Assembly (NCBI RefSeq): GCF_000762845.2
Contig: NZ_JRMQ02000012.1
Coordinates: 1 to 60,241 of the forward strand
Direction of reading: 5' to 3'
Length of the DNA stretch: 60,241 nt
Source: Helicobacter japonicus
Lineage (GTDB): Bacteria > Campylobacterota > Campylobacteria > Campylobacterales > Helicobacteraceae
Under the pieces are notes generated by a model that was not told where the DNA came from, ran no database searches, and saw only the letters and a list, made by a program, of their open reading frames with translations. The translations under genes were made by a program, and so were the position numbers. This document shows, one piece after another, positions 38,821 through 47,260 of the stretch. The number at the start of each line of letters is the position of its first letter. Position 1 is the first letter of the stretch.

Positions 38821-40233
38821 TTACAAAAGCCATTCACAACGCGCAATGCGCTTGACTTCACCTTTAAAAAGAATATGAGAATCTTCTCCCTGTGATAGCC
38901 ACAAAGTTTCTTTGCTTGGTGGGATAAGGATTGCTTCCTTAGCACATAGTTTATTTTTAAACGCTAGAGCAAAAGCTGCTGCTGCACCTGTCCCACACGC
39001 TTGAGTAATATCCTCTACACCGCGTTCATAAGTCATATAATCTATGTGCTTCTCTCCAATACGCGCAAGTGTAACATTTGCATTATACTTTACACGCAAC
39101 TGCTTTAAAAGTTTATCTTTCTTTGTGGGCAAATTATCTCTCACAAGACCTACCAAATGAGGCACACCAGTATCAAGTAAATACCACATATCTACACCAT
39201 AAGGATTAGATTCTATAATATGCTCTTGTAATAATGTATATGCGCCTAAATCACTTTGCACTAACAAAGGATTATTTTTATCTATTTCAATGCCAATAAT
39301 CCCCACTTCACTCAAAAAATAATGTTGTTTAGGAGCGATACCTTCTATATACGCATAATGCCCTACACTTCTACTTGCATTTCCACACATTTTAGCTCTT
39401 GAGCCATCAGCATTATAAAATTCCCATTTATATGTGTATTTTTCATTTGGAGTAGGAATCACCGCCACCATACCATCAGCACCAATACCATTATGACGCT
39501 CACAAACTCTCTGCGCAAGAGTAGAGCGAGAGCTATCATCACTTGTATGTGTGGTAAAAATAAGAAAATCATTGCCATTGCTACTATATTTTAAAAAATA
39601 TATGCAATCTTGTTTTGATGAGTGTTTTTTAGAATCTAGTGCATTCAGTGAGGCAAGATAAGATTCTATCCTTTGTTGCAAAATCGCTAGAGTCCCATCA
39701 TTACCGATAACATCATCAGCTAAACGACATTTCTCATCAATAGACATTTGCGCCCCTAGTCGCATTTTTGCTTCTTCAAAAGTAAGATTATCGCGTTGCA
39801 TAACGCGTTCAATCGCCTTTTTTGCTGGAGTATAAACTACAAGTGAGCGTGCCACAGGAAAAGTATCTTTCCCCCCTACTTCAAAAAATAAAGGAATATC
39901 TAAAAAATACCACACTCCCTTTTTTTCAAGCTCTTTTGCTTGGGTGAGTATCTCTTGTCGGATATATGGGTGCAAAATAGATTCTAATTTTTCGCGCTCT
40001 TTGGGAGAAGCAAAAATAATTGCCCCGAGCTTTTTACGCTCAATGACGCCATTTTTATTAGTAATCCCCTCTCCAAAAGCCTCTATAACTTCCGCACTAT
40101 GCTTTTCAAGCATTTGATGAGAAATTTTATCAGCACAAATACTCTTATATCCATAAAGTGCAAGAAAATTCACTAATGTGCTTTTACCACTTCCTATTGA
40201 GCCTGTGAGGGCAATCGCGTGTTTTAGTGTCAT
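38821..40233 (-). CDS. coaE-dapF: bifunctional dephospho-CoA kinase / diaminopimelate epimerase fusion
   Basis: One uninterrupted frame of 470 residues carries two enzymes. Residues 1 to about 197 are CoaE, which phosphorylates dephospho-CoA: P-loop LTGSIGSGKST (11-19), CADKISHQ, ILHPYIR, DIPLFFEVGG and the R-x-x-Q-R/RLGAQM segment. Residues about 209-470 are DapF, which converts LL- to meso-diaminopimelate: KYSSNGNDFLIF, RHNGIGADG, catalytic Cys283 in AKMCGNASR and Cys413 in QACGTGAAAA. The linker LNALDSKKHSSKQ is polar and has no Met. In H. pylori these are separate genes (HP0831 and HP0566). The neighbour speE matches the HP0831-HP0832 order. CoA synthesis and lysine/peptidoglycan synthesis are thus tied in one chain. 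Confidence 0.92.
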   Translation of the reverse strand: MTLKHAIALTGSIGSGKSTLVNFLALYGYKSICADKISHQMLEKHSAEVIEAFGEGITNKNGVIERKKLGAIIFASPKEREKLESILHPYIRQEILTQAKELEKKGVWYFLDIPLFFEVGGKDTFPVARSLVVYTPAKKAIERVMQRDNLTFEEAKMRLGAQMSIDEKCRLADDVIGNDGTLAILQQRIESYLASLNALDSKKHSSKQDCIYFLKYSSNGNDFLIFTTHTSDDSSRSTLAQRVCERHNGIGADGMVAVIPTPNEKYTYKWEFYNADGSRAKMCGNASRSVGHYAYIEGIAPKQHYFLSEVGIIGIEIDKNNPLLVQSDLGAYTLLQEHIIESNPYGVDMWYLLDTGVPHLVGLVRDNLPTKKDKLLKQLRVKYNANVTLARIGEKHIDYMTYERGVEDITQACGTGAAAAFALAFKNKLCAKEAILIPPSKETLWLSQGEDSHILFKGEVKRIARCEWLL

Positions 40234-40242
40234 ACATTCAGC

Positions 40243-41031
40243 CTAAAATTTAGCAATATGTTGAATTTTTTCAAATAAAAAGTTAGGAAGAGTAAAAGCA
40301 TTCTCGTGTATATGAGCGTTATAATATTGTAGCTGTGGAAGAAGGTCTATCTTTTGAAGGAGCATATCAGCTAATGGGTGAAATGCCTTAGACGCAAAAA
40401 TATAACTCTTATCACTCAAAATGCTTAAATGTGGTGAAAAAGGCATAACGATACTAAAAAAATCTGCACAATCACTTATCTTTTCTACAAAAGATTCTCC
40501 CATAAGGATTGGGTGGTGATTGCGGATAATAAGAATCCCCTGCGGTGTTAGCATACGAGATAAACCATCAATTTGATGCTTAGAAAGTAAGGAATCTGCG
40601 ATAATTAAGTCATACTTTTTAATATCTAAATCCATTATTTGCTCAAAAAGTGCAAAATGGGAATTATTGATGACTTGATGATAATGAGGCAAAAAGCTCA
40701 TCAATGAATCGAGACTCTTTCTATCTCCTTGCACACAATCCACGCTCACATTATGCTTAAGACATTCGTAGGCAATTTCAAGATTAAAACTATCAAAAAG
40801 CAAAATATGTTCTGCATTAGGAAGCACACAAAGCGGAAGATGCGCGAGAAGCTCAGATTCTATAAAAAGATATTTTTTAAGGAGGAGGTGTGTTTGGTCT
40901 ATCATAGCTACCTCATCAAAGTCAAGACTTTTAAAAATCTCTATGATATGCTTACTGCGCGAATCTAGAATTTTAGTATCAATCGTATATTCTTGGCGAA
41001 AATTTGGGGTGAGCTGTCGAGTAATCCACAT
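40243..41031 (-). CDS. speE: spermidine synthase-like protein (SpeE)
   Basis: A 262-residue protein in the Rossmann methyltransferase fold, the same length as the H. pylori product HP0832. It sits next to coaE as there. The usual glycine-rich G-G-G-D-G motif is replaced by HILLFDSFNLEIAYE, and the catalytic Asp region reads KKYDLIIADSLLSKHQ. The H. pylori enzyme is known as an atypical spermidine synthase lacking several consensus residues, so the same call is reasonable here. Substrate preference is uncertain. The start is preceded by an A/T-rich region; coaE-dapF follows after 9 bases. Confidence 0.75.
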   Translation of the reverse strand: MWITRQLTPNFRQEYTIDTKILDSRSKHIIEIFKSLDFDEVAMIDQTHLLLKKYLFIESELLAHLPLCVLPNAEHILLFDSFNLEIAYECLKHNVSVDCVQGDRKSLDSLMSFLPHYHQVINNSHFALFEQIMDLDIKKYDLIIADSLLSKHQIDGLSRMLTPQGILIIRNHHPILMGESFVEKISDCADFFSIVMPFSPHLSILSDKSYIFASKAFHPLADMLLQKIDLLPQLQYYNAHIHENAFTLPNFLFEKIQHIAKF

Positions 41032-41124
41032 AAAAAAGCCTTTTTATCTTCAAAACTAGCTAAAATATTTAAAATAATGAGTAAATTAAACTCCCCTACA
41101 GGTGCTTATGGCACATAAACATAT

Positions 41125-41220
41125 AAGGTGCTCTGCTGTGTTCCCACCCTGAAGCGTTGTCTTATATATCTATTGCATAAGTCTGTAAGGAAGCGGGGAG
41201 ATTGTATCGTGTGAGAGCTT
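41125..41220 (+). ncRNA. ffs: signal recognition particle RNA (small bacterial type)
   Basis: The plus strand between speE and hsrA carries GCTCTGCTGTGTTCCCACCC near the 5' side and the conserved apical region GTCTGTAAGGAAGCGGGGAG on the 3' side. The GGAA tetraloop and asymmetric loop bind Ffh in this region. The ends pair (GCTCT with AGAGC). This is the layout of the roughly 100-nt 4.5S RNA. Exact ends are approximate; the transcript may start a little further upstream. Confidence 0.8.
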
Positions 41221-41233
41221 AAAAGTGATTGAA

Positions 41234-41262
41234 GTGAGAAATTAATTCTCACCTGATTTTTT
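41234..41262 (+). terminator. terminator of the SRP RNA gene
   Basis: Arms GTGAGAA (41234-41240) and TTCTCAC (41246-41252) with a 5-base loop, then CTGATTTTTT. It overlaps the 3' end of hsrA on the other strand. Confidence 0.6.
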
Positions 41263-41922
41263 AGGATAGCAAAAGCGATAGCCTCTGCGGCGCACAGTTT
41301 CTATTGTATCAATGTTAAGAGGTTTGTCCATTTTTTGGCGAATTTGGTTAATTGCCACTTCAATGACATTTGGCGTTACAAGCTCTGGCTCTTCCCAAAT
41401 CGCATCAAGAAGCTGTTCTTTTGAAACAATTTGGTCGCGATGACGAGCAAGATGTGTAAGCACTTCAAATGGCTTACCTTTCACTTCAATTTCTTGTCCT
41501 TTATAGGTAATTTTTTCTTCATCAGGGTTAATCACTAAATCTTCAATTTCAATCACGCTTGAACCCCAAAATCTTAAACGTGCTTGGATTCTAATCAAAA
41601 GCACTTCAAAACTGAAAGGTTTAGAAACAAAATCATCTGCACCTTCCTTAAAGACTTGAATCTCATTTTCAGCAGTGGCTTTGCTAGATGTTACGATTAC
41701 CGGGGTGCGTGGGGATTTTTCCTTGACTTGTGAAACAATGTCAAGCCCGCAGCCATCAGGCAAATCCCAATCTACCAATACTAAATCATAATTCCGAATA
41801 CTAATGAAATATTCCCCATCTTTTAAATTTTCTGCCACATCAGTTTGATAACTGCGTTCATTAAGCACTTCTGCGATTTTTTTACATAAAGTGGGATCAT
41901 CTTCTATCACTAAGATTCTCAT
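41242..41922 (-). CDS. hsrA: OmpR-family response regulator HsrA/CosR-like
   Basis: A 226-residue regulator with an N-terminal receiver and a C-terminal winged helix. The DNA-binding half (VKGKPFEVLTHLARHRDQIVSKEQLLDAIWEEPE, VRRRGYRFCYPK) closely matches the essential orphan regulator HP1043 of H. pylori and CosR of Campylobacter. Unlike HP1043, the receiver keeps the acidic pair in VIEDDP and an Asp51 in LVLVDWDLPDG, with SKPF later, so it could be phosphorylated. ATG at 41922 is preceded by GAGAGGA. No histidine kinase gene is adjacent, in keeping with orphan status. It is convergent with the SRP RNA gene. Confidence 0.88.
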   Translation of the reverse strand: MRILVIEDDPTLCKKIAEVLNERSYQTDVAENLKDGEYFISIRNYDLVLVDWDLPDGCGLDIVSQVKEKSPRTPVIVTSSKATAENEIQVFKEGADDFVSKPFSFEVLLIRIQARLRFWGSSVIEIEDLVINPDEEKITYKGQEIEVKGKPFEVLTHLARHRDQIVSKEQLLDAIWEEPELVTPNVIEVAINQIRQKMDKPLNIDTIETVRRRGYRFCYPKKSGEN

Positions 41923-41967
41923 TTCTTTTCCTCTCAACACTTAAATTTAGCTTGGATTATAGCATAT

Positions 41968-42726
41968 TTATAAAAATATTTTACCAATTCTAAAATTTCT
42001 TAAACTTGAAGAAATAAATAAATACTTTTTAAGCCAAAATAGACTATTTTTAGCTTCATAACGTTTGAGGGCATCATTATTTCCTGTGATAGGATTAATA
42101 CCCTGCTCCATTGTATAAAACGCCTCATAGCCTATACTTTTTGCTGTGCGGAGCAAACCTAGATTATAGATTCCATCAGGCCACGCAAGATGTTTTGTCT
42201 CGATATTAAGATTCTCCTTAATAAGACGTTTTGATAGCTCAAAATCTTCGTGCCACGAAAGTGAAATAATATTTGAAAATTGATAAGTATGTGTCATTGA
42301 GCCTATGCTAAATACATCTTGCATTATGCGGACTTCTTCCCAATTACACACAATACTTCTTGGATTCTCTAAAAGTGCGTTTTTGCATTCATTGTGAGGC
42401 ATTTGGACATAATCCCCATTAAGTTTTGAAGCTTCATCAACCCACTCTGTTACAACAAATAATCCTGCTTTCGCATTATATTTTTTTAAAATAGGATACG
42501 CATTCATATAAATATCACGCCACGCCCCATCAAAACTTAATAATACGCAACGTTCTGGAATAGAGGCATTTTCTTGCTTCAGTGTAATCAAGTCTTCAAG
42601 GCTTAAAAAGGTAAAAGACTTTTTTTGCATATATTGAATCTGTTGTTCAAAAATTTCCAAATAGACACTATGAGAATCTTGCATATCACGAATGTGATTA
42701 TATTGAAGTATAGGAATACATTTCAT
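41968..42726 (-). CDS. NodB-fold (polysaccharide deacetylase-like) protein with degenerate metal site
   Basis: A 252-residue protein with the deacetylase fold: ILQYNHIRD near the N-terminus, CVLLSFDGAWRDIYMNAYPILKKY (61-84) as motif 1, IGSMTHTYQF (141-150) as motif 2, and AWPDGIYNLGLL later. Active enzymes have S-F-D-D-G and S-H-T-x-x-H; here these read S-F-D-G and S-M-T-H-T-Y. One Asp and both usual metal His are changed, so normal deacetylase activity is doubtful. Its ATG overlaps the flgL stop codon (ATGA), implying translation coupled to a flagellar gene. No signal peptide is seen. Role unknown. Confidence 0.7.
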   Translation of the reverse strand: MKCIPILQYNHIRDMQDSHSVYLEIFEQQIQYMQKKSFTFLSLEDLITLKQENASIPERCVLLSFDGAWRDIYMNAYPILKKYNAKAGLFVVTEWVDEASKLNGDYVQMPHNECKNALLENPRSIVCNWEEVRIMQDVFSIGSMTHTYQFSNIISLSWHEDFELSKRLIKENLNIETKHLAWPDGIYNLGLLRTAKSIGYEAFYTMEQGINPITGNNDALKRYEAKNSLFWLKKYLFISSSLRNFRIGKIFL

Positions 42727-45284
42727 AGATAATTTACCAATGACATTTGATTAATGCGACTTGTAGAAGCAAGCACTGCATTGTAATTTGTTGTGAGATT
42801 TGAAAAACGATTATAAGTATCGGCAATATCAGTGCCGATGACATCACTTTTTACAGATTCTATTTGCACGCGTAACACCTCATTTCGTCTAATTACATTT
42901 TCAAAACTTCGACTATGAGCACCATTAAGTGCTATCATTTTTTCAATATGGTCGCTTAAATGCCCAAACATCTCTATACCATTTTGAATCCCTTTATTAC
43001 GCATTTGGTCTGTATATTCCTCACCATAAGCATCTGGGCGATAGACACCTGAACGCACTGCTTGAATAATATCATCAACAGAATGAAAAAAATCTACATC
43101 GGGCTGGTCGATAATAAGAGCATTACTCGCATTAAAAGTAAGTGATGAGCGATAATTGCGGATACCTTGCTCACTAAAATCATTGCTTGCATTATCATAT
43201 ATCATAAATTTCATACGCGATACAGAACGCATATCATCTTGAATTTCAATGCGTCCATCTTTACTAAGATATGTATTCACACGTCCATTTGTCTCTTTAA
43301 TAAGAGTTTCATAAGCATTCTTTCCTGATTGGGTGAGTGTGCTATCTTGGATATTTTGATATACACTCATTGGTTGATTGCTATAATTTAATGCAATCCC
43401 TATCATATCAAGTAATTGGCGATAAGTAATGTCATCAGCTTTGCTTATAGTTACTGCTGGTGGCTCATCGTGAGGATTATAAAATGGAATAGAAAATTCA
43501 GCTTGAGACTTTGGGTCGTTCATATCAAAATCTGCATTAGGTAGCACTAAATGTGAACCTTTATCACTAAACTCAATACGCGCATTTACTGGGATTCCAT
43601 TATGATCTTCCAACACAAGATGATATGTTTGTCCATTAAGACTTCCACCTGCAACCTCTGAAAGCTTCGTCTCTTCATTTGCATAGCCCATACCACTAGC
43701 GAGAATCTGTGAAACATTAGAGGTAAGCTTTGAACCTTGATTATCAAAGCTTACTTGGTCATATTCTGTGCGATAATCGCGTCTCATACCTTGAGTTTCC
43801 ATTCCCAAATCATTAAGTGTAGTAAGAGAGAGAGAAAATCCACTAGGTCCATTAAATGGGCGTTCCATCATATCTCTTTCTTTGTGCGTTACATTCAAAT
43901 CACGAAATACAATCTCTCCGCGTATAATCTCACCCTCTAGATTACCACCAAAATGCTGTTTTACCATTGCAAGTAAATCTTGGACTTCTATATCATCATC
44001 AATATGAATACTTAAAGCCTCAATAGGTTCTTCATTGATTGTGCCATCATCATTATTTGGACGCGTGCCTTCAATAACAAGTGTTTTAACATCACTAGAC
44101 AATACATCTTTAAGCTTCGTCTGGAGAACAGCAGGAGAATTATCTTTTGTAAGCAATGTCGTTGGAAATTTCACATCACGATGATCATAGTTATCTTTAA
44201 TTGCTTTGATATGGCTTTGTGAAAATTGCCCCATAAAATTGCTTTTTTGGAAACTTGTAACGCGTGCGCCAAGTGCAGGTAAATCATCAAGATTCTCAAC
44301 ATCAGTATCACTTGAAATAAGATGAAAGTCTAAGTTTGCACTACCTGGTTTAAGATTTTTAATTTCAATTTCTCCCCAAAAGTTTAAGCCCACATCAACA
44401 ACTTTATTCTTGCTTGTATTGCCGTATTCTTTTCCTATCCTATCGAGTAAATCTTGCACTTTAGTTGCATTTGTAGCATTTTTATAACCCACATCAAATT
44501 CAAACTTACTTTTAAAACTCGTGCCATCGGGTCGAATACCACGAAGATAAAAATATTCTTTGCCATTATTGCTTGTATCACTATCATTGTCTCCTATCAA
44601 GTCGCGCAGGGTGTCAGTCGCCTTGATATACACTTCTTCAGGTATATCGCCTCGTTTAATTCTATCCATTATATTGTTATTAAGTTTTGTTTGATTGAAT
44701 TTGCGTATATTCGTTGTAATACTCTTATGATAATCAGAATCCCGCCCAAAAAATAGTTCTTCACCTGTAATATTATAGGGTATGAAGTTATTATTACTCA
44801 CCAATGCCTCAAGTCTTTCGTTATTGCCTTTATATGTCCCATCTGGCTCAAAAGGACGAATTTTGACATTACTTCCAGCAAACAAAAATTCACCACCGAT
44901 TGCTGTATTTGCAATATTAATCATATGCTCTTTAAGTTTTTCTAAATCTCGAGCAATCGCTTCACGCGAAGTTGGTGAGTGAATATCATTTGCCGCTTGA
45001 ATAAGCTTAGTATTAAACTGCTCTGCAGTTTGAGAGAGTTCTGAAAGGGCTTTATCGGTATTGAGTGTGGCAGTGTAAGCATCATTGCTCACATCAATCC
45101 CTTGGTCGAGGTTGATTTTCTCATACTCAAGCTTGAGATTCTGATTAAACACACTGCTATCTTGATATCCATATTGAATCTTCAAGCCTGAAGCAATTTT
45201 AGTATTCATATCCATAAGCTTACTTTGCATTGTGCCTTGATAATAATTCATTTGGTTGTATTTTGTGCCAAATGTAACACGCAT
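42723..45284 (-). CDS. flgL: flagellar hook-associated protein 3 (FlgL)
   Basis: Hook-filament junction protein. The 853-residue length is the long Helicobacter form. The N-terminus MRVTFGTKYNQMNYYQGTMQSKLMDMNTKIASGLKIQYGYQDSS and the C-terminal heptad helix (SDVIGTDIADTYNRFSNLTTNYNAVLASTSRINQMSLVNYL) are flagellin-like coiled coils. FLFAGS (GEFLFAGSNVKIRPF) is the usual FlgL marker near residue 130. The large middle part is an expanded surface domain. Sigma-54-like and sigma-28-like elements precede the gene. Confidence 0.93.
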   Translation of the reverse strand: MRVTFGTKYNQMNYYQGTMQSKLMDMNTKIASGLKIQYGYQDSSVFNQNLKLEYEKINLDQGIDVSNDAYTATLNTDKALSELSQTAEQFNTKLIQAANDIHSPTSREAIARDLEKLKEHMINIANTAIGGEFLFAGSNVKIRPFEPDGTYKGNNERLEALVSNNNFIPYNITGEELFFGRDSDYHKSITTNIRKFNQTKLNNNIMDRIKRGDIPEEVYIKATDTLRDLIGDNDSDTSNNGKEYFYLRGIRPDGTSFKSKFEFDVGYKNATNATKVQDLLDRIGKEYGNTSKNKVVDVGLNFWGEIEIKNLKPGSANLDFHLISSDTDVENLDDLPALGARVTSFQKSNFMGQFSQSHIKAIKDNYDHRDVKFPTTLLTKDNSPAVLQTKLKDVLSSDVKTLVIEGTRPNNDDGTINEEPIEALSIHIDDDIEVQDLLAMVKQHFGGNLEGEIIRGEIVFRDLNVTHKERDMMERPFNGPSGFSLSLTTLNDLGMETQGMRRDYRTEYDQVSFDNQGSKLTSNVSQILASGMGYANEETKLSEVAGGSLNGQTYHLVLEDHNGIPVNARIEFSDKGSHLVLPNADFDMNDPKSQAEFSIPFYNPHDEPPAVTISKADDITYRQLLDMIGIALNYSNQPMSVYQNIQDSTLTQSGKNAYETLIKETNGRVNTYLSKDGRIEIQDDMRSVSRMKFMIYDNASNDFSEQGIRNYRSSLTFNASNALIIDQPDVDFFHSVDDIIQAVRSGVYRPDAYGEEYTDQMRNKGIQNGIEMFGHLSDHIEKMIALNGAHSRSFENVIRRNEVLRVQIESVKSDVIGTDIADTYNRFSNLTTNYNAVLASTSRINQMSLVNYL

Positions 45285-45328
45285 TGTTATCGTCCTTGCT
45301 TTTGATTTATTGCATAAATGCTAACTCT

Positions 45329-45360
45329 ATATCGGTTTTTAAAGCAAAAAGAATACCCTA
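45329..45360 (-). promoter_or_regulatory. candidate flagellar promoters of flgL (sigma-54-like and sigma-28-like)
   Basis: On the minus strand GG (45357-45356) and GC (45345-45344) are 10 bases apart within AGGGTATTCTTTTTGC, the RpoN spacing. CCGATAT (45335-45329) resembles the sigma-28 -10 box. They are about 16 bases apart, so only one may be real. The -24 half (GGTAT) is weak and no good sigma-28 -35 box is present. Confidence 0.4.
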
Positions 45361-45440
45361 AATCCATTTTTAGCACCTTTAATACATACTTATCTTAATA
45401 TTTTGCTTCATAACTGCTTCCTCAAGACTTCTTTTAGAAT

Positions 45441-45908
45441 CTAACGCGCAATATCAAGTGTTTCTTCTTGCTGCTCATAGATAATCTTGCTTTTATTCCA
45501 TTCTCTATCCCCTTCCCTTTTTTTGAGGGTTTCTTTTGGATTCTCTACACTTTTTTCTTTACCACTTGGTATTTTTGCTTTGCCTTTAATATCTTTATAA
45601 TAAATAGTTGTTGATGAACCACCAAAATTACTTGTTTCCCTATTATAATCCCCTCTTACACCACCCATTACATCAGCTTCACTTTTCCCAAGCAGTTCTT
45701 TTGGTATTGGAAGTCGCTTAATCGCACCATTTGGGCTAACTTCCATAATACCTAGTAACACTCCTCGTTTATGATCAATCATAAGTGTTTGGTTAGGCTT
45801 AAGATTCAATTCTATTTGTGCGATTGTTTCAAAATCAAGTATCATATTATCTGCCCACATTATTGCCATACTTGCAATCATACTCACTAAAACACTCTTT
45901 ATACGCAT
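45441..45908 (-). CDS. secreted hypothetical protein
   Basis: A 155-residue protein with an N-terminal signal segment (MRIKSVLVSMIASMAIMWA). The middle has KPNQTLMIDHKRGVLLGIMEVSPNGAIKRLPIPKELLG and the C-terminus is charged and low-complexity (KSVENPKETLKKREGDREWNKSK). I recognise no family. ATG at 45908 is preceded by AGGGGG. The gene lies upstream of flgL with a 156-base gap containing the flagellar promoter candidates, so it is probably a separate unit. Confidence 0.6.
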   Translation of the reverse strand: MRIKSVLVSMIASMAIMWADNMILDFETIAQIELNLKPNQTLMIDHKRGVLLGIMEVSPNGAIKRLPIPKELLGKSEADVMGGVRGDYNRETSNFGGSSTTIYYKDIKGKAKIPSGKEKSVENPKETLKKREGDREWNKSKIIYEQQEETLDIAR

Positions 45909-45979
45909 TTTCACCCCCTATGATTTATACTTTAATGTTAGAATTATAGCTTAATTTTTTCATTCTTTAAAGGATTTTT

Positions 45980-46360
45980 ATGCAAACAAGCACACCTATT
46001 AGCACACCAAATGCACCTCAAGCTATTGGTCCATACTCTCAAGCACACATTCATAATGGACTTATCTATACTTCAGGACAAATTGCACTTACACCAGAGG
46101 GTGATTTTATAAATGGTGATATTGTCGCTCAAAGCACACAGGTGCTTGAAAATCTCAAAGCCATTCTAGAATCTGTAGGAAGCAGTTTGCAAAAAGTCAT
46201 AAAAACAAGTGTTTTCTTAAGCGATATGGAACATTTTAACGCTCTCAATGAAGTTTATGCACGATATTTTGGCTCACATAAACCAGCCAGAAGCACAATT
46301 GCCGTTAAAAGTCTTCCAAAAAATGCTCTTGTAGAAATTGAATGTATCGCGATACTCTAA
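45980..46360 (+). CDS. ridA: RidA family enamine/imine deaminase
   Basis: Hydrolyses reactive enamines such as 2-aminoacrylate made by PLP enzymes. The protein has 126 residues. NAPQAIGPYSQAHIHNGLIYTSGQIALTPEG is the family start, and PARSTIAVKSLPKNALVEIECIAI contains the carboxylate-binding Arg and the C-terminal Glu. sppA starts 15 bases downstream, so they may share a transcript. Confidence 0.93.
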   Translation: MQTSTPISTPNAPQAIGPYSQAHIHNGLIYTSGQIALTPEGDFINGDIVAQSTQVLENLKAILESVGSSLQKVIKTSVFLSDMEHFNALNEVYARYFGSHKPARSTIAVKSLPKNALVEIECIAIL

Positions 46361-46375
46361 ATTTAAGGATTACTT

Positions 46376-47260
46376 ATGGAAGATTTACAAAAACTCGCAC
46401 GAATTTTTACCGCTCCGCTTGATTTTATTAATAAATATTTTAAAGTAATAGTATTTTTATTTATTGTATTTCTTATTATCACGCCTAGCGTTAGTGAAAG
46501 CGATTCTGCTTCTCCAAATCTCGCTAAACTTTATCTCACTACGCCAATTTATGAGAGTGAAAGTTTTGCCGCACAAATTGAAAAAATTAAAAAAAATAAA
46601 AGCATTAAAGGCGTGCTCCTTATCATTGACTCACCCGGTGGTGCAGTAGGTGCAAGCATTGAAATTGCTGATATGATAAAATCACTTGCTCAACAAATGC
46701 CTGTAATTGCATACACACAAGGTTCAATGGCAAGCGGTAGTTATTATGCAGGTATGTATGCAAATACAATTTATGCTAATCGTGGCGCACTCATTGGCTC
46801 TATTGGTGTGATTTTTAATGGCTTAAATATTAAAGAAATGCTTGATAAAATAGGGATTCAAGAGCAAGGTATCAAGGCAGGAGCTTATAAAGAAGTAGGC
46901 ACCTCAATGCGACAATGGAGTGAAGAAGAGAGACAATTTATAGAGAATCTCATTCAAGAGCAATATGAGCTTTTTAGAAAAGATGTGATTGAGGCTCGTG
47001 GCTCAAAGCTTAAGGTGGTAGATTATAGGGAATTTGCAGAAGGTAAGGTATTTTCAGCGCATAAAGCAGCCCAACTTGGACTTATTGATAAAGTCGGCTC
47101 AATGCAAGAAGCTATTGAAGCACTCAAACAATCTGCAGGAGTTGATGAAGCAATATGGCTTAAAAAAGATAAATTTGAAGCCTATATGGATAAAGTTTTA
47201 GAATCTACAAGCACAAAGATTCTATCATTTATTGCTCCTAAGCTTAAGGCGGAGCTATGA
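46376..47260 (+). CDS. sppA: signal peptide peptidase SppA (S49 family)
   Basis: Membrane-bound serine protease that degrades released signal peptides. The protein has 294 residues, the short form with one membrane helix (about 22-42). The catalytic Ser is in YTQGSMASGSYYAGMYAN and the general-base Lys in KAGAYKEVGTSMRQWSEEE. LLIIDSPGGAVGASIEIADMIK precedes them. The stop overlaps the purU start by four bases (ATGA), the HP1435-HP1434 arrangement. Confidence 0.94.
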   Translation: MEDLQKLARIFTAPLDFINKYFKVIVFLFIVFLIITPSVSESDSASPNLAKLYLTTPIYESESFAAQIEKIKKNKSIKGVLLIIDSPGGAVGASIEIADMIKSLAQQMPVIAYTQGSMASGSYYAGMYANTIYANRGALIGSIGVIFNGLNIKEMLDKIGIQEQGIKAGAYKEVGTSMRQWSEEERQFIENLIQEQYELFRKDVIEARGSKLKVVDYREFAEGKVFSAHKAAQLGLIDKVGSMQEAIEALKQSAGVDEAIWLKKDKFEAYMDKVLESTSTKILSFIAPKLKAEL

